Positions 45,322-54,979 of a stretch of 64,000 nt of DNA are shown here, piece by piece. Below the pieces are notes generated by a model. That model was not told the origin of the DNA, ran no database searches, and saw nothing but the letters and a program-made list of their open reading frames with translations. The stretch is from positions 29,935-93,934 of the forward strand of contig CANQSA010000009.1 of assembly GCA_947626415.1 (NCBI GenBank), given 5' to 3'. Positions within the stretch are counted from its first letter, which is position 1. Each line of letters starts with the position of its first letter. This DNA comes from an uncultured Lachnospiraceae bacterium. Its GTDB lineage: Bacteria > Bacillota > Clostridia > Lachnospirales > Lachnospiraceae. Both the position numbers and the translations under genes were made by a program.

Positions 45322-46512
45322 ATGATTGCGGATAAAATGGTAGGATTTGTAAAAAACAGTTCGGTGATCCGGGCCATGTTTGAGGAAGGAAACCGGCTGG
45401 CAAAGATCTACGGCAAAGAAAATGTCTATGATTTCAGCCTGGGCAATCCCAATGTGCCGGCGCCGAAGGAAGTGGAGGACGCGATCCGGGAGATTTTGGC
45501 CGAGGAGGAATCCACCTTTGTGCATGGTTATATGAGCAACGCCGGTTACGAGGATGTGCGGGAGCAGATCGCGGAACATCTGAATCGGCTGCACGGAACC
45601 GATTTGAAAGCGGACAATCTGCTGATGACCGTTGGCGCGGCCGGCGGATTGAATGTAATCTTAAAGACGCTTATCAATCCGGGCGATGAAGTGATCGCGT
45701 TTGCGCCGTTCTTTGGCGAATACAGATCCTATGTGGGAAATTATGACGGGGTACTGGTTGTCGTTCCCCCGGATACGGAGACGTTCCAGCCGAATCTGGA
45801 AGCGTTTGCGGACTTGATCACGGCAAAGACCAAAGCGGTCATTGTCAATACGCCCAATAATCCTACCGGAGTGGTATACAGTGAGGCAGTGATCCGGAAG
45901 ATGGCGGCGATCATGGAGGAAAAAGAAAAGGAATTTGGCACCTCCATTTATCTGATCTCCGATGAACCTTACAGGGAACTTGCGTATGACGGCGTGGAGG
46001 TTCCGTATCTGACGAAATATTATCACAATGCGATTGTGGGCTATTCCTATAGTAAGTCCCTGTCTCTGCCGGGCGAACGGATCGGCTATCTGGTGATGCC
46101 GGATGAATTGGATGACGCGGAGGATATTCAGTCCGCCGCCAATGTGGCAAACCGGATCCTGGGCTTTGTCAATGCGCCGTCACTGATCCAGCGGGCCGTT
46201 GCCAAATGTCTGGACGCAAAGACAGATGTAGGTTATTATGACCGCAACCGGAAACTGTTATATGAAAGCCTGACCGAAATGGGATATACCTGTACCAAAC
46301 CGGAAGGCGCATTTTATCTGTGGGTAAAATCTCCGGTTCCCGATGAAAGCGAATTCTGCGCGGAAGCCAAGAAACACAATATCCTGATCGTGCCGGGCAG
46401 CTCCTTTGCCGGACCGGGCTATGTGCGGATCGCCTACTGCGTGGCGTATGAAACCATCGTGAATGCGCTGCCGGGATTTGCGAAGGTAGCGGAGCATTAC
46501 GGATTAAAATAA
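45322..46512 (+). CDS. PLP-dependent aminotransferase, class I/II
   Basis: A 396-residue fold-type I aminotransferase. The PLP lysine lies in YSYSKSLSLPGERIGYL; NTPNNPTGVVYS and SDEPYRELAYDG carry the cofactor-ring contacts. The subfamily begins IADKMVGFVKNSSVIRAMFEEG and is common in Clostridia; the substrate may be aspartate or an aromatic amino acid. ATG 45322 follows GGGAGGTAATAC. Only four bases separate it from glmM, and hisC follows. Confidence 0.9.
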   Translation: MIADKMVGFVKNSSVIRAMFEEGNRLAKIYGKENVYDFSLGNPNVPAPKEVEDAIREILAEEESTFVHGYMSNAGYEDVREQIAEHLNRLHGTDLKADNLLMTVGAAGGLNVILKTLINPGDEVIAFAPFFGEYRSYVGNYDGVLVVVPPDTETFQPNLEAFADLITAKTKAVIVNTPNNPTGVVYSEAVIRKMAAIMEEKEKEFGTSIYLISDEPYRELAYDGVEVPYLTKYYHNAIVGYSYSKSLSLPGERIGYLVMPDELDDAEDIQSAANVANRILGFVNAPSLIQRAVAKCLDAKTDVGYYDRNRKLLYESLTEMGYTCTKPEGAFYLWVKSPVPDESEFCAEAKKHNILIVPGSSFAGPGYVRIAYCVAYETIVNALPGFAKVAEHYGLK

Positions 46513-46557
46513 TACGGATATCAGAAGCAGACAACAGGCAGGAAAGGAGACGGAACA

Positions 46558-47610
46558 ATGGCGTGGAAAGATCATGTGCGCCGGGTGGAGCCTTATACTC
46601 CCGGAGAACAGCCGAATAAACCGTCTATGGTAAAATTAAATACAAATGAATGCCCGTATCCGCCGGCGCCCGGCGTGGCAAAGGCGGCCGCGGAATTTGA
46701 CGCGGACTGTCTCCGGCTGTATCCGGATCCGAATGCGGGCGTACTCGTCAGGGAACTGGCGGCTTATTATCAGGTAGATCCGAATCAGGTCTTTGTGGGC
46801 GTGGGTTCGGATGATGTGCTGGCGACAGCGTTTTTGACTTTTTTTAACAGTGACAAGCCGATCTTGTTTCCGGACATCACCTATTCCTTTTACAGTGTGT
46901 GGGCCGACGTCTATCGGATCCCCTATCGGCGTCCGGCGCTGGATGAGCAGTTTCGGATCCGGAAAGAAGACTATTATCAGGAAAACGGCGGTGTGGTTTT
47001 TCCCAATCCCAATGCGCCTACAGGCGTGCTGATGCCGCTTTCGGAAGTGGAGGATATCATCCGGCACAATCCCGATGTGGTTGTGATCGTGGATGAAGCC
47101 TATATTGATTTCGGTGGGGTTTCCGCTCTGGAATTGGTGGATCGATATGACAATCTGCTGGTGGTGCAGACCTTTTCCAAGTCCCGCGCCATGGCGGGTA
47201 TGCGAATCGGATTTGCCATCGGCAGCGCGGAACTGATCCGGGCTATGCAGGATGTGCGGTTTTCCGTCAATTCCTATACCATGAACCAGCCGGCGTTAAA
47301 GATCGGCGTGGAGGCCGTGCGGGATGCGGCGTATTTTAAGCAGACGCTTACTAAGATTACAGCGACCAGAGAAGAAGCGAAGCGAAGGCTTGCCGAACTG
47401 GGATTTACGTTCCCGGATTCCAAGGCCAATTTTATCTTTGCCGCGCATCGGACGGTACCGGCAAAGGAAATCTTCGAGGCGCTGAAAAAAGAAGATATCT
47501 ATGTTCGGTATTTTGACGCGCCGCGGATCGACAATTACCTGCGGATCACGGTCGGAACCGATGCGCAGATGGAGAAATTATATGAAGTGCTGGGCAAGAT
47601 ACTTGCCTAG
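46558..47610 (+). CDS. hisC: Histidinol-phosphate aminotransferase
   Basis: A 350-residue PLP enzyme. It opens VRRVEPYTPGEQPNKP and has KLNTNECPYPP, the PLP lysine in QTFSKSRAMAGMRIG and the C-terminal NYLRITVGT. These features are those of HisC, which makes histidinol phosphate and may also transaminate aromatic precursors. No other his gene is adjacent. The AAAGGAGACGG site supports the start. Confidence 0.88.
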   Translation: MAWKDHVRRVEPYTPGEQPNKPSMVKLNTNECPYPPAPGVAKAAAEFDADCLRLYPDPNAGVLVRELAAYYQVDPNQVFVGVGSDDVLATAFLTFFNSDKPILFPDITYSFYSVWADVYRIPYRRPALDEQFRIRKEDYYQENGGVVFPNPNAPTGVLMPLSEVEDIIRHNPDVVVIVDEAYIDFGGVSALELVDRYDNLLVVQTFSKSRAMAGMRIGFAIGSAELIRAMQDVRFSVNSYTMNQPALKIGVEAVRDAAYFKQTLTKITATREEAKRRLAELGFTFPDSKANFIFAAHRTVPAKEIFEALKKEDIYVRYFDAPRIDNYLRITVGTDAQMEKLYEVLGKILA

Positions 47611-47680
47611 CATTTTTATTTTTCCTGCAGAGAAATGGAATAACCTGTAAAATTCTTTATGAAAAAAACAGAAAAAAAAC

Positions 47681-47709
47681 TTGACAGGAACACTCATCAG
47701 TGTTATATT
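47681..47709 (+). promoter_or_regulatory. clpB promoter with internal inverted repeat
   Basis: TTGACA at 47681-47686 and TATATT at 47704-47709, spacer 17. AACACT (47689-47694) and AGTGTT (47699-47704) form a palindrome within the spacer. It is neither CIRCE nor a CtsR repeat. Confidence 0.75.
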
Positions 47710-47739
47710 CCAAATAGAACAAATAGAGCAGCGCGTAGG

Positions 47740-47755
47740 CGCTCCGGAAAGGTGG
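47740..47755 (+). repeat. CGCTCCGGAAAGGTGG element in the clpB leader
   Basis: Preceded by AGCGCGTAGGCGCT, which can form a small hairpin, and used as the clpB ribosome site. Here it does not follow a stop codon. Confidence 0.5.
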
Positions 47756-47760
47756 TTCGT

Positions 47761-50352
47761 ATGAATATACAGAAGTTTACACAGAAGTCAGTGGAAGCGA
47801 TTCAGAATTGTGAGAAGCTGGCTTATGAATATGGAAATCAGGAGATTGAACAGGAACACCTGCTGTATGCTCTGGTAACGGATGAAGACGGACTGATCCC
47901 GAAGCTGATCGAGAAGATGGAGATTCAGCTTTCTCATTTTGTGAATCGGGCTGAGGCATATTTAAAGAAGCGGGTGAAGGTATCCGGTGGTCAGGTCTAT
48001 GTGGGCAAGGATCTGAATCAGGCATTGCTGTACGCGGAAGATGAGGCGAAGGCCATGGGAGATTCCTATGTGTCGGTGGAGCATTTGATGCTTGCGATGC
48101 TGGATAAGCCCAACGCGGGACTGAAAGCGCTGTTTCAGGAATACGGTTTTACCAGAGACCGCTTTTTGCAGGCATTGTCCGGCGTACGGGGAAATCAGCA
48201 GGTGAATACGGATAATCCGGAAGCCACTTATGACAGCCTGAATAAGTATGCCGCTGATCTGGTGGACCGGGCTAGAAATCAAAAACTGGACCCGGTGATC
48301 GGACGGGACGCGGAGATCCGCAACGTGATCCGGATTTTGTCCCGTAAGACGAAGAATAACCCGGTGCTGATCGGTGAGCCGGGCGTAGGAAAAACGGCGG
48401 CAGTGGAAGGACTGGCGCAGCGGATCGTGCAGGGCGACGTACCGGAAGCCCTGAAGAATAAGAAGATTTACGCGCTGGATATGGGCGCGCTGGTGGCAGG
48501 CGCCAAGTACCGCGGCGAGTTTGAGGAACGGCTGAAAGCCGTGCTGGATGAAGTAAAGAAGAGCGACGGCGAGATCATTTTATTTATCGATGAACTCCAT
48601 ACTATTGTCGGCGCAGGGAAAACCGAGGGCGCCATGGATGCGGGCAATATGCTGAAGCCCATGCTGGCAAGAGGCGAACTGCACTGTATCGGCGCCACTA
48701 CATTGGATGAATACAGACAGTATATCGAGAAGGATTCGGCGCTGGAGCGGCGGTTCCAGCCTGTCATGATGAACGAGCCCACGGTGGAAGATACCATTTC
48801 CATTCTGCGCGGTTTGAAGGAGCGGTATGAAGTATTTCACGGCGTAAAGATCACGGACAGCGCCCTGGTAGCCGCGGCGACGTTGTCTGACCGTTATATT
48901 ACGGACCGGTTCCTGCCGGATAAAGCGATCGATCTGGTCGATGAGGCCTGCGCCATGATCAAGACGGAACTGGACTCTATGCCTACGGAGCTGGACGAAC
49001 TGCGCCGTAAGGTGATGCAGATGGAGATTGAGGAAGCGGCTCTGAAGAAAGAGGACGACCGGCTGAGTCAGGAACGTCTGGAGGATTTACAGAAAGAACT
49101 GGCTGAGATGCGGGATACCTTTAATAACCGGAAAGCGCAGTGGGAGAATGAAAAGAATTCCGTAGAACGGCTGCAGAAGCTGCGGGAAGATATCGAAGCC
49201 ATGAACAATGAGATTAAGATGGCGCAGCAGCGGTATGATCTGGAAAAAGCCGCGGAATTACAGTATGGAAAACTGCCTGCGCTGCAGAAAGCGCTGGAGC
49301 AGGAAGAAGCGGCCGTAAAACAGCAGGATCTGTCTTTAGTACATGAGAGCGTGACAGACGATGAGATTGCCAGGATCATTTCCAGATGGACCGGGATCCC
49401 CGTGGCAAAGCTGGCGGAATCCGAACGGAATAAGACGCTGCATCTGGACGAGAAGCTCCACGAGCGGGTAGTGGGACAGGATGACGGCGTGACTAAGGTA
49501 ACGGAAGCGATCATCCGTTCCAAAGCAGGGATTAAAGACCCGTCGAAGCCCATCGGTTCCTTCCTGTTTCTGGGACCTACCGGCGTGGGTAAGACGGAGC
49601 TTGCCAAAGCGCTGGCAGAGAGTCTGTTTGATAATGAACAGAATATGGTTCGGATCGATATGTCGGAGTATATGGAGAAACATTCCGTATCCAGACTGAT
49701 CGGAGCGCCTCCGGGATATGTGGGTTATGACGAGGGCGGACAGCTGACGGAAGCCGTACGCCGGAAACCGTATTCAGTCGTTTTGTTTGACGAAGTAGAA
49801 AAAGCACATCCGGATGTATTTAATGTGCTGCTGCAGGTGTTGGACGACGGACGGATCACCGATTCGCAGGGCAGGACTGTGGACTTTAAGAACACGATCC
49901 TGATCATGACTTCCAATATCGGTTCCGCTTATCTGCTGGAAGGCATTGAAGAAGACGGCAGCATTAAACCGGAGGCTGAAAACCAGGTGATGAATGAACT
50001 GCGGATGCATTTCCGCCCGGAATTTTTAAACCGCCTGGATGAGATCATTTTATTTAAGCCGCTGACCAAAGAAAATATCGGCGGTATTGTGGATTTGCTG
50101 ATTGCCGACCTGAACAGACGCCTGGAAGATCGGGAACTTGCCATCGCACTGACCGATTCGGCAAAACAATACGTGATCGATCACGGTTATGACGCCGTTT
50201 ACGGCGCAAGACCGCTGAAGCGATATATTCAGAAATATGTGGAGACGCTGGCGGCCAGACTGATCCTGGCAGACGGCGTACGCGAAGGCGATACGATCAC
50301 GATTGACGTTATAAATGGTGAACTGATGGCTCAGGCCTACAGTCAGGTATAA
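47761..50352 (+). CDS. clpB: ClpB disaggregase
   Basis: An 863-residue Hsp100 that, with DnaK, resolves protein aggregates. The N-domain (1-145) is followed by AAA1 with Walker A GEPGVGKT, the coiled-coil middle domain (about 405-520), and AAA2 with [12 protein letters not shown]. It lacks the ClpP-binding loop of ClpA/ClpC, so it is a disaggregase, not a protease subunit. ATG 47761 follows GGAAAGGTGG. A strong promoter with an operator-like palindrome is upstream. Its stop is three bases from the convergent DHHW gene. Confidence 0.95.
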   Translation: MNIQKFTQKSVEAIQNCEKLAYEYGNQEIEQEHLLYALVTDEDGLIPKLIEKMEIQLSHFVNRAEAYLKKRVKVSGGQVYVGKDLNQALLYAEDEAKAMGDSYVSVEHLMLAMLDKPNAGLKALFQEYGFTRDRFLQALSGVRGNQQVNTDNPEATYDSLNKYAADLVDRARNQKLDPVIGRDAEIRNVIRILSRKTKNNPVLIGEPGVGKTAAVEGLAQRIVQGDVPEALKNKKIYALDMGALVAGAKYRGEFEERLKAVLDEVKKSDGEIILFIDELHTIVGAGKTEGAMDAGNMLKPMLARGELHCIGATTLDEYRQYIEKDSALERRFQPVMMNEPTVEDTISILRGLKERYEVFHGVKITDSALVAAATLSDRYITDRFLPDKAIDLVDEACAMIKTELDSMPTELDELRRKVMQMEIEEAALKKEDDRLSQERLEDLQKELAEMRDTFNNRKAQWENEKNSVERLQKLREDIEAMNNEIKMAQQRYDLEKAAELQYGKLPALQKALEQEEAAVKQQDLSLVHESVTDDEIARIISRWTGIPVAKLAESERNKTLHLDEKLHERVVGQDDGVTKVTEAIIRSKAGIKDPSKPIGSFLFLGPTGVGKTELAKALAESLFDNEQNMVRIDMSEYMEKHSVSRLIGAPPGYVGYDEGGQLTEAVRRKPYSVVLFDEVEKAHPDVFNVLLQVLDDGRITDSQGRTVDFKNTILIMTSNIGSAYLLEGIEEDGSIKPEAENQVMNELRMHFRPEFLNRLDEIILFKPLTKENIGGIVDLLIADLNRRLEDRELAIALTDSAKQYVIDHGYDAVYGARPLKRYIQKYVETLAARLILADGVREGDTITIDVINGELMAQAYSQV

Positions 50353-50355
50353 GCA

Positions 50356-51732
50356 TTACTGAACCAGTCCTGCGATCCGTTTCGCCACAGCGCTGCTTCC
50401 GGCAAGAGAGATCGCGTTGATAAAGATCAGATCGTTCGCTTTCTTTTCCTTGGCAAAGGATACGAAGTTTCCGTCATAGTAACGGAAATCCAGAACATAG
50501 ATCGTCTGATAATGGTCTACCAGCCACGGGACGAAAGCATTCCCGTAAGACTCCTTGACGACGACACAGGAAGAACCGTCTTTGATCTTTGGATTCTTGA
50601 TCACGCTGTACGGATTGTCTCCGGCGATGAAGCAGCTGTACAGCGCATGCTTCTGATAGTTGGAGACATCGTTGATCACGTACCAGTCCCGGGTGGTGCC
50701 GTCTGTCATTGTATAGGACATTTTGTTGGTGCCGTTCGGAATCCAGGTTTCAACGGTATCCGCATTGGCCTGCAGTTCGCTGCTGTTCGTGGACTGATAG
50801 TAAGAGCCTAAGAAACCGGAGAAACTTTTAGTCTGGAAAGAGTCTTTATCATGACTCTCCACACCTTTTACGGCGGCCCACTGCCGGTACGCGTAATAAG
50901 CGCCAAGCTGCGTCCAGTGGTGGTCTGTCCGGAAGAAGATATATTCGTTCCGATGTTCCCGCAGGGTATCAAATACGGGAACCGTTTTTACATTCTCATT
51001 CATCAGATAGTACGTATAAGCAATGGCATCCTGTTCGCTGCTGCAGCCCATAGCGTCCTGAACAGATTTATCCAGAATGGCGCCTGTGCTGTCCGGCAGC
51101 AGGATGCTGTATACATCAGTTGTCCCCTTTAAACGATCGGCCGCGCTGCTCATGGCGTCGGCATAGGTGTTGGAGGCTTCCTTATTGAAATAGAAAATAC
51201 TATAGGCGGCTCCGTTCGCAATATACAGATTATTCTGGATCTTGTCCCGGATCGCGTCTTCAATGGCAGTTCCGCCATCCGGTACCGACACGGATTCTTT
51301 TTCGGTCGCAGCGGGTTTTGGAGTTGTCGTTTCTTCAGCCGGAGGATCAGTCGGAGCCGGAGCCGGACTGTCCGGAATCTCAGGGATTTCATCTTTGATA
51401 TTGGTGTTGGTTCCGATCAGCTGCGTAGTCTGCAGTCCGTGCAGCCGATTGATTGCCTGACTTCCTGCCATCAGCGTATCCCGGAACGGATAGGTATCTG
51501 CGTACCAGGTGGAAATCCCACTGAAATAGTCGCCATTTAAGAAACCGGAAAACGTAAAGTCAGGAAATTCCGTTAACTTGCGGTTTTCCTGTTCAGAAAT
51601 TTCAGGGCGGATCGGAATCAGCAGTCCGATAATTCCGCCGATCAGCAGAACAGCCATAAACAGTATGATCTGAATCCGGTGAAACAAATGTGCGGTCTGC
51701 CGGCGTTTTTTAATTTCTTGTTTTGCAGTCAT
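50356..51732 (-). CDS. DHHW family protein, AlgJ-like glycan O-acetylation partner
   Basis: A 458-residue protein with one N-terminal membrane helix (about 22-42) and a large external domain. The family motif FRTDHHWTQLGAYYAYR is present at about residue 270, followed by a VVKESYGNAF segment, as in SGNH-type AlgX/AlgJ proteins. A Pro/Thr/Glu-rich insert (about 115-150) forms a flexible spacer. It is 12 bases after the MBOAT gene in the same operon, so it probably transfers acetyl to a surface polysaccharide using the MBOAT protein as donor. Confidence 0.88.
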   Translation of the reverse strand: MTAKQEIKKRRQTAHLFHRIQIILFMAVLLIGGIIGLLIPIRPEISEQENRKLTEFPDFTFSGFLNGDYFSGISTWYADTYPFRDTLMAGSQAINRLHGLQTTQLIGTNTNIKDEIPEIPDSPAPAPTDPPAEETTTPKPAATEKESVSVPDGGTAIEDAIRDKIQNNLYIANGAAYSIFYFNKEASNTYADAMSSAADRLKGTTDVYSILLPDSTGAILDKSVQDAMGCSSEQDAIAYTYYLMNENVKTVPVFDTLREHRNEYIFFRTDHHWTQLGAYYAYRQWAAVKGVESHDKDSFQTKSFSGFLGSYYQSTNSSELQANADTVETWIPNGTNKMSYTMTDGTTRDWYVINDVSNYQKHALYSCFIAGDNPYSVIKNPKIKDGSSCVVVKESYGNAFVPWLVDHYQTIYVLDFRYYDGNFVSFAKEKKANDLIFINAISLAGSSAVAKRIAGLVQ

Positions 51733-51744
51733 GCCAGTACCCCC

Positions 51745-53217
51745 TTAAAACCTGAAATATAAGAATGGATTGTAACTGTCGCCTACTAATGCCATGGTAG
51801 ACAAAAGCAGAAGAACAGCCGGCGTAAGCGCGTCGATCACATGCATTCCATAAGGAATCCGATGATTGTGATATGCGATCCGGATCAGCAGTTTGTGCAG
51901 CCAGCTGCCGAATGTGGTTACGGCGATGCAGCAGAAGATCAGCAGGAACAGATTGTTTTGGAAAACAATTCCCGTAGCCAGATTGGAAAAGCCGGCGGTG
52001 CCGATCCCCAGCATGCCGCCCAGTACGGCGCCCAGGGTTCCCAGATTTTCAAATCGGAACAGGATCCATCCCAGATAAACGACCACTAAGGCGTAAATAT
52101 GTCCGACCGCGGCCGGAAGCCGTTCCAGCTGTTTCCGCAGAAAATACCGTTCCAGGATCAGGAATACGAAGAAATAAAGTCCCCATAAAATATAGTTCCA
52201 GCTGGCGCCGTGCCAGAATCCGGTCAGCGCCCAGACGATCAGCATATTGCGGACGACCTTCCATTCTTTGACCCGGTTTCCGCCCAGCGGAATATAGACA
52301 TAGTCCCTGAAAAACGTACTCAGAGAGATATGCCATCTGCGCCAGAAATCCTGAATGGAGGACGCCATGTAAGGGTAATTGAAGTTCTCCAGATAGTGGA
52401 AGCCTACCATACGGCCCATACCGATCGCCATATCGGAGTAGGCGGAGAAATCCAAATAGATCGTAAACATATAAAACAGCATGCCAAGCCAGAGTCCGGC
52501 AGTTGTAGAAGAAGACAACTGTGCCGTCTGCGCCGGTAAAAGCGTATCGGCAACGGCGTTGCAGGAATTGGCGAGCAGCGCTTTTTTGGCAAGGCCGACA
52601 CTGAAGCGGCGGATGCCGTATGCCACATCGCCGGGGGTGATCCGGCGTTCGTCGATCTCATCTGCAACCGTCTGATAACGGACGATGGGGCCGGCAATGC
52701 ACTGATGAAACAGGCTGGCATAGAGCAGCAGCTTCCAGTAGTGCGGCTGTGCGGAAATCTCTCCGCGGTAAACGTCCACTACATAGGAAAGCAGCTGAAA
52801 TGTATAAAAGGAAATACCGATGGGGAGGACAATTTCCGGAACCTCTTTGGGAAAACCAAAGAAAAAGTGGAGATTCCCCAGAAAGAACTGTGTATACTTA
52901 AAAAATGCAAGCAGACCTAACAGCAGAACGCAGTCGAGGATCAGCCATTTCCGTTTCTGTGACCGGATCATAAGCGCTCTTCTGCCGCTTTGCCTGCCGG
53001 AGCCGTTCTGTGCTGCTTCTTCGATCCGCAGGGCGCAGAACCAGCTTACCAATACCATAAATAATAACAGAATTAAATATTTCGGACCGCTCCATCCGTA
53101 AAAGATCAGGGAAAAAGTCAGCAATACCTGATTGCGGTATTGGGGAGAAATGAAAAAATAGATGACTAAATTTGCGCACAAAAACAAGAATATAAACAGT
53201 AAACTTGAAAAAACCAT
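51745..53217 (-). CDS. MBOAT family membrane O-acyltransferase
   Basis: A 490-residue integral membrane protein with about ten helices. The signature FWRRWHISLSTFFRDYVYIPLGGNR and the catalytic-histidine region ALTGFWHGASWNYILWG are those of AlgI/DltB/PatA. It moves acetyl from the cytoplasm to an external acceptor glycan. It lies between a small membrane protein and the DHHW gene; there are no dlt genes, so teichoic acid D-alanylation is excluded. Confidence 0.93.
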   Translation of the reverse strand: MVFSSLLFIFLFLCANLVIYFFISPQYRNQVLLTFSLIFYGWSGPKYLILLLFMVLVSWFCALRIEEAAQNGSGRQSGRRALMIRSQKRKWLILDCVLLLGLLAFFKYTQFFLGNLHFFFGFPKEVPEIVLPIGISFYTFQLLSYVVDVYRGEISAQPHYWKLLLYASLFHQCIAGPIVRYQTVADEIDERRITPGDVAYGIRRFSVGLAKKALLANSCNAVADTLLPAQTAQLSSSTTAGLWLGMLFYMFTIYLDFSAYSDMAIGMGRMVGFHYLENFNYPYMASSIQDFWRRWHISLSTFFRDYVYIPLGGNRVKEWKVVRNMLIVWALTGFWHGASWNYILWGLYFFVFLILERYFLRKQLERLPAAVGHIYALVVVYLGWILFRFENLGTLGAVLGGMLGIGTAGFSNLATGIVFQNNLFLLIFCCIAVTTFGSWLHKLLIRIAYHNHRIPYGMHVIDALTPAVLLLLSTMALVGDSYNPFLYFRF

Positions 53218-53225
53218 ATTCCTAC

Positions 53226-53456
53226 CTATTCACCGTCTTTGGTGTCCTTCTCCGAGGTATCTTCTTCCCGCTTTCCTTTTACCAGATCGTAGCAGTGCAT
53301 ATAAATCCACAGCAGCACAGGAAGCACTACCGTACAGAACAGAGAGGCCAGGAACCAGCTGGAAGACTGCGATCTGTCTGTGATGGCCAGGATCAGAGTA
53401 ATCAGGTATAATAATACTAAAATACAAATGGTAGCAGACGCCAGGATCCGTTTCAT
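53226..53456 (-). CDS. Small two-helix membrane protein
   Basis: A 76-residue protein with two hydrophobic segments (about 6-26 and 35-56) and a charged C-terminal tail (GKREEDTSEKDTKDGE). No family is recognised. It is the first gene of the MBOAT-DHHW operon, eight bases before the MBOAT gene, so it may be an accessory subunit, although that is inference. Ribosome site GGAACGGAACC. Confidence 0.7.
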   Translation of the reverse strand: MKRILASATICILVLLYLITLILAITDRSQSSSWFLASLFCTVVLPVLLWIYMHCYDLVKGKREEDTSEKDTKDGE

Positions 53457-53527
53457 AAAGGTTCCGTTCCTTTCCGTAAAATCAGGTTGTTGTTTCCTGT
53501 CACATATGATAAAATTTTGCTGTAATC

Positions 53528-53556
53528 AGTATATCTGTTTTTTATAAAAGTGTCAA
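53528..53556 (-). promoter_or_regulatory. Promoter of the MBOAT-DHHW operon
   Basis: On the minus strand, TTGACA (53551-53556) and TATACT (53528-53533), spacer 17. It lies back to back with the promoter at 53568. Confidence 0.8.
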
Positions 53557-53567
53557 TGAAAAAAGTT

Positions 53568-53596
53568 TTGACCAAAACGGGTTTCTGTACTATAAT
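53568..53596 (+). promoter_or_regulatory. Promoter of the SEC-C/methyltransferase/hslO operon
   Basis: TTGACC at 53568-53573 and TATAAT at 53591-53596, spacer 17. Its -35 is eleven bases from the divergent -35, and the pair forms a GTCAA...TTGAC palindrome. Confidence 0.75.
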
Positions 53597-53650
53597 AACC
53601 CTTTAGGGCAGAGACCACGCAAATGAAAAGTAAAAAGGAGAAAATGCAGA

Positions 53651-54151
53651 ATGTCTTTATTGGAAACTTGGAGAAATGAAGCCTATTACGCAGAGCGGGA
53701 TCAGAGATCTTCCGATCTGTTCTGGGCGAATTATTTTAATCAGGAAAAAGGCGTATACGAACAGCTGTTATCGGAACCGGATGTAGTCGTGGAAGGCACG
53801 GTAAAGGAACTGGCCGAAAAATACGGTCTGGATCTGATGATCATGGTCGGCGTACTGGACGGTATCAATGACAGTTTAAAGAATCCCAATCCCATTGAAG
53901 AAATGGAGGAGGATACGGTTGTCAATCTGGGATACGATCAGGAACTGCTGTATAAAAACATGGTAGAGGCGAAAGCTGACTGGCTGTACAATCTGCCGCA
54001 GTGGGACGCACTGATTCCGGAAGAACGCCGGAAGGAGCTGTATAAAGAGCAGAAGCGTTCCCATACGGTTGTCAAAGAAAAGAAGGTAGGGAGGAACGAT
54101 CCCTGTCCGTGCGGAAGCGGTAAGAAATATAAGCACTGCTGCGGAAGATAG
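53651..54151 (+). CDS. SEC-C motif protein
   Basis: A 166-residue protein with a C-terminal SEC-C zinc-binding motif, [17 protein letters not shown], like the one at the end of SecA. The preceding 130 residues are helical and acidic and belong to no family that I can name. The motif may bind zinc and ribosomes or SecB, but here the role is unknown. The start follows AAGGAG. It lies 23 bases before the methyltransferase. Confidence 0.88.
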   Translation: MSLLETWRNEAYYAERDQRSSDLFWANYFNQEKGVYEQLLSEPDVVVEGTVKELAEKYGLDLMIMVGVLDGINDSLKNPNPIEEMEEDTVVNLGYDQELLYKNMVEAKADWLYNLPQWDALIPEERRKELYKEQKRSHTVVKEKKVGRNDPCPCGSGKKYKHCCGR

Positions 54152-54174
54152 TGTTTGGAGACGTGGAGGAATTT

Positions 54175-54966
54175 ATGGACGCATATACGGCATTTGCCGC
54201 TGTTTATGACAGATTTATGGCGGATATTCCTTATGATCAGTGGTACGAGTATCTGAAATCCCTGCTGGATGAATATGAGGTGCCTGCCGGCAGTCTGGTG
54301 CTGGAACTGGGCTGCGGGACCGGCGCGGTCACCGGACGGCTGGCGGCGGCCGGCTATGATATGATCGGCGTGGACAATTCCATGGAGATGCTGGAACAGG
54401 CAAAAGAGAAGGCATTGGAGCAGGGACTGGATATCCTGTATTTGCAGCAGGATATGCAGGAATTTGAACTGTACGGTACGGTGGCAGCCGTTGTCAGTCT
54501 GTGTGATTCCATGAATTATCTGACGGAGCCGGAAGAGCTGACAGCGGTATGCCGTCTGGTGAACAATTATCTGGATCCCGGCGGCATTTTTATTTTTGAT
54601 TTGAAAACGGTGAGCTATTATATGGAAATGGGCGATTCCGTCATGAAGGAAGAAGACGGGGATACCGTGCTGATCTGGGAGAATACTTATTATGAGGAAG
54701 AACGGATCAATGAGTATGCGCTCACTCTCTTTTTGCCGGAGCCGGAAAAACCGGTCCGCTATCGGAAAGAAACCGAGACCCATTACCAGCGGGCTTACAC
54801 GGTGGAAGAAGTCACACAGGCAGTTGCGGAAAGCGGCATGGAACTGCTGCATATTTACCGGGCGTTTACCAGAGAAGCCGGTACGGACGCGTCGGAGCGT
54901 CTTTATGTGATCGCGCGGGAAAAGCCTGCCGGAAATAAAGTATACCGGACACAGAATGCAGAATAG
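54175..54966 (+). CDS. SAM-dependent methyltransferase, class I
   Basis: A 263-residue Rossmann methyltransferase. Motif I is LELGCGTGAVTG, motif II GVDNSMEMLEQAK, and CDSMNYL follows. It resembles the YqeM-like group of small-molecule methyltransferases that open with a YDRFM segment (AAVYDRFMADIPYDQW). ATG 54175 follows GTGGAGGAAT; a frame from 54151 would begin on the previous stop. The C-terminus runs into the start of hslO. Confidence 0.88.
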   Translation: MDAYTAFAAVYDRFMADIPYDQWYEYLKSLLDEYEVPAGSLVLELGCGTGAVTGRLAAAGYDMIGVDNSMEMLEQAKEKALEQGLDILYLQQDMQEFELYGTVAAVVSLCDSMNYLTEPEELTAVCRLVNNYLDPGGIFIFDLKTVSYYMEMGDSVMKEEDGDTVLIWENTYYEEERINEYALTLFLPEPEKPVRYRKETETHYQRAYTVEEVTQAVAESGMELLHIYRAFTREAGTDASERLYVIAREKPAGNKVYRTQNAE

Positions 54967-54979
54967 GATGGAAGATCAT

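Noticed and set aside
47681..47709. CIRCE element for HrcA at clpB
   Set aside because: The arms are 6 bp with a 4-base gap, unlike the 9-9-9 layout of CIRCE.
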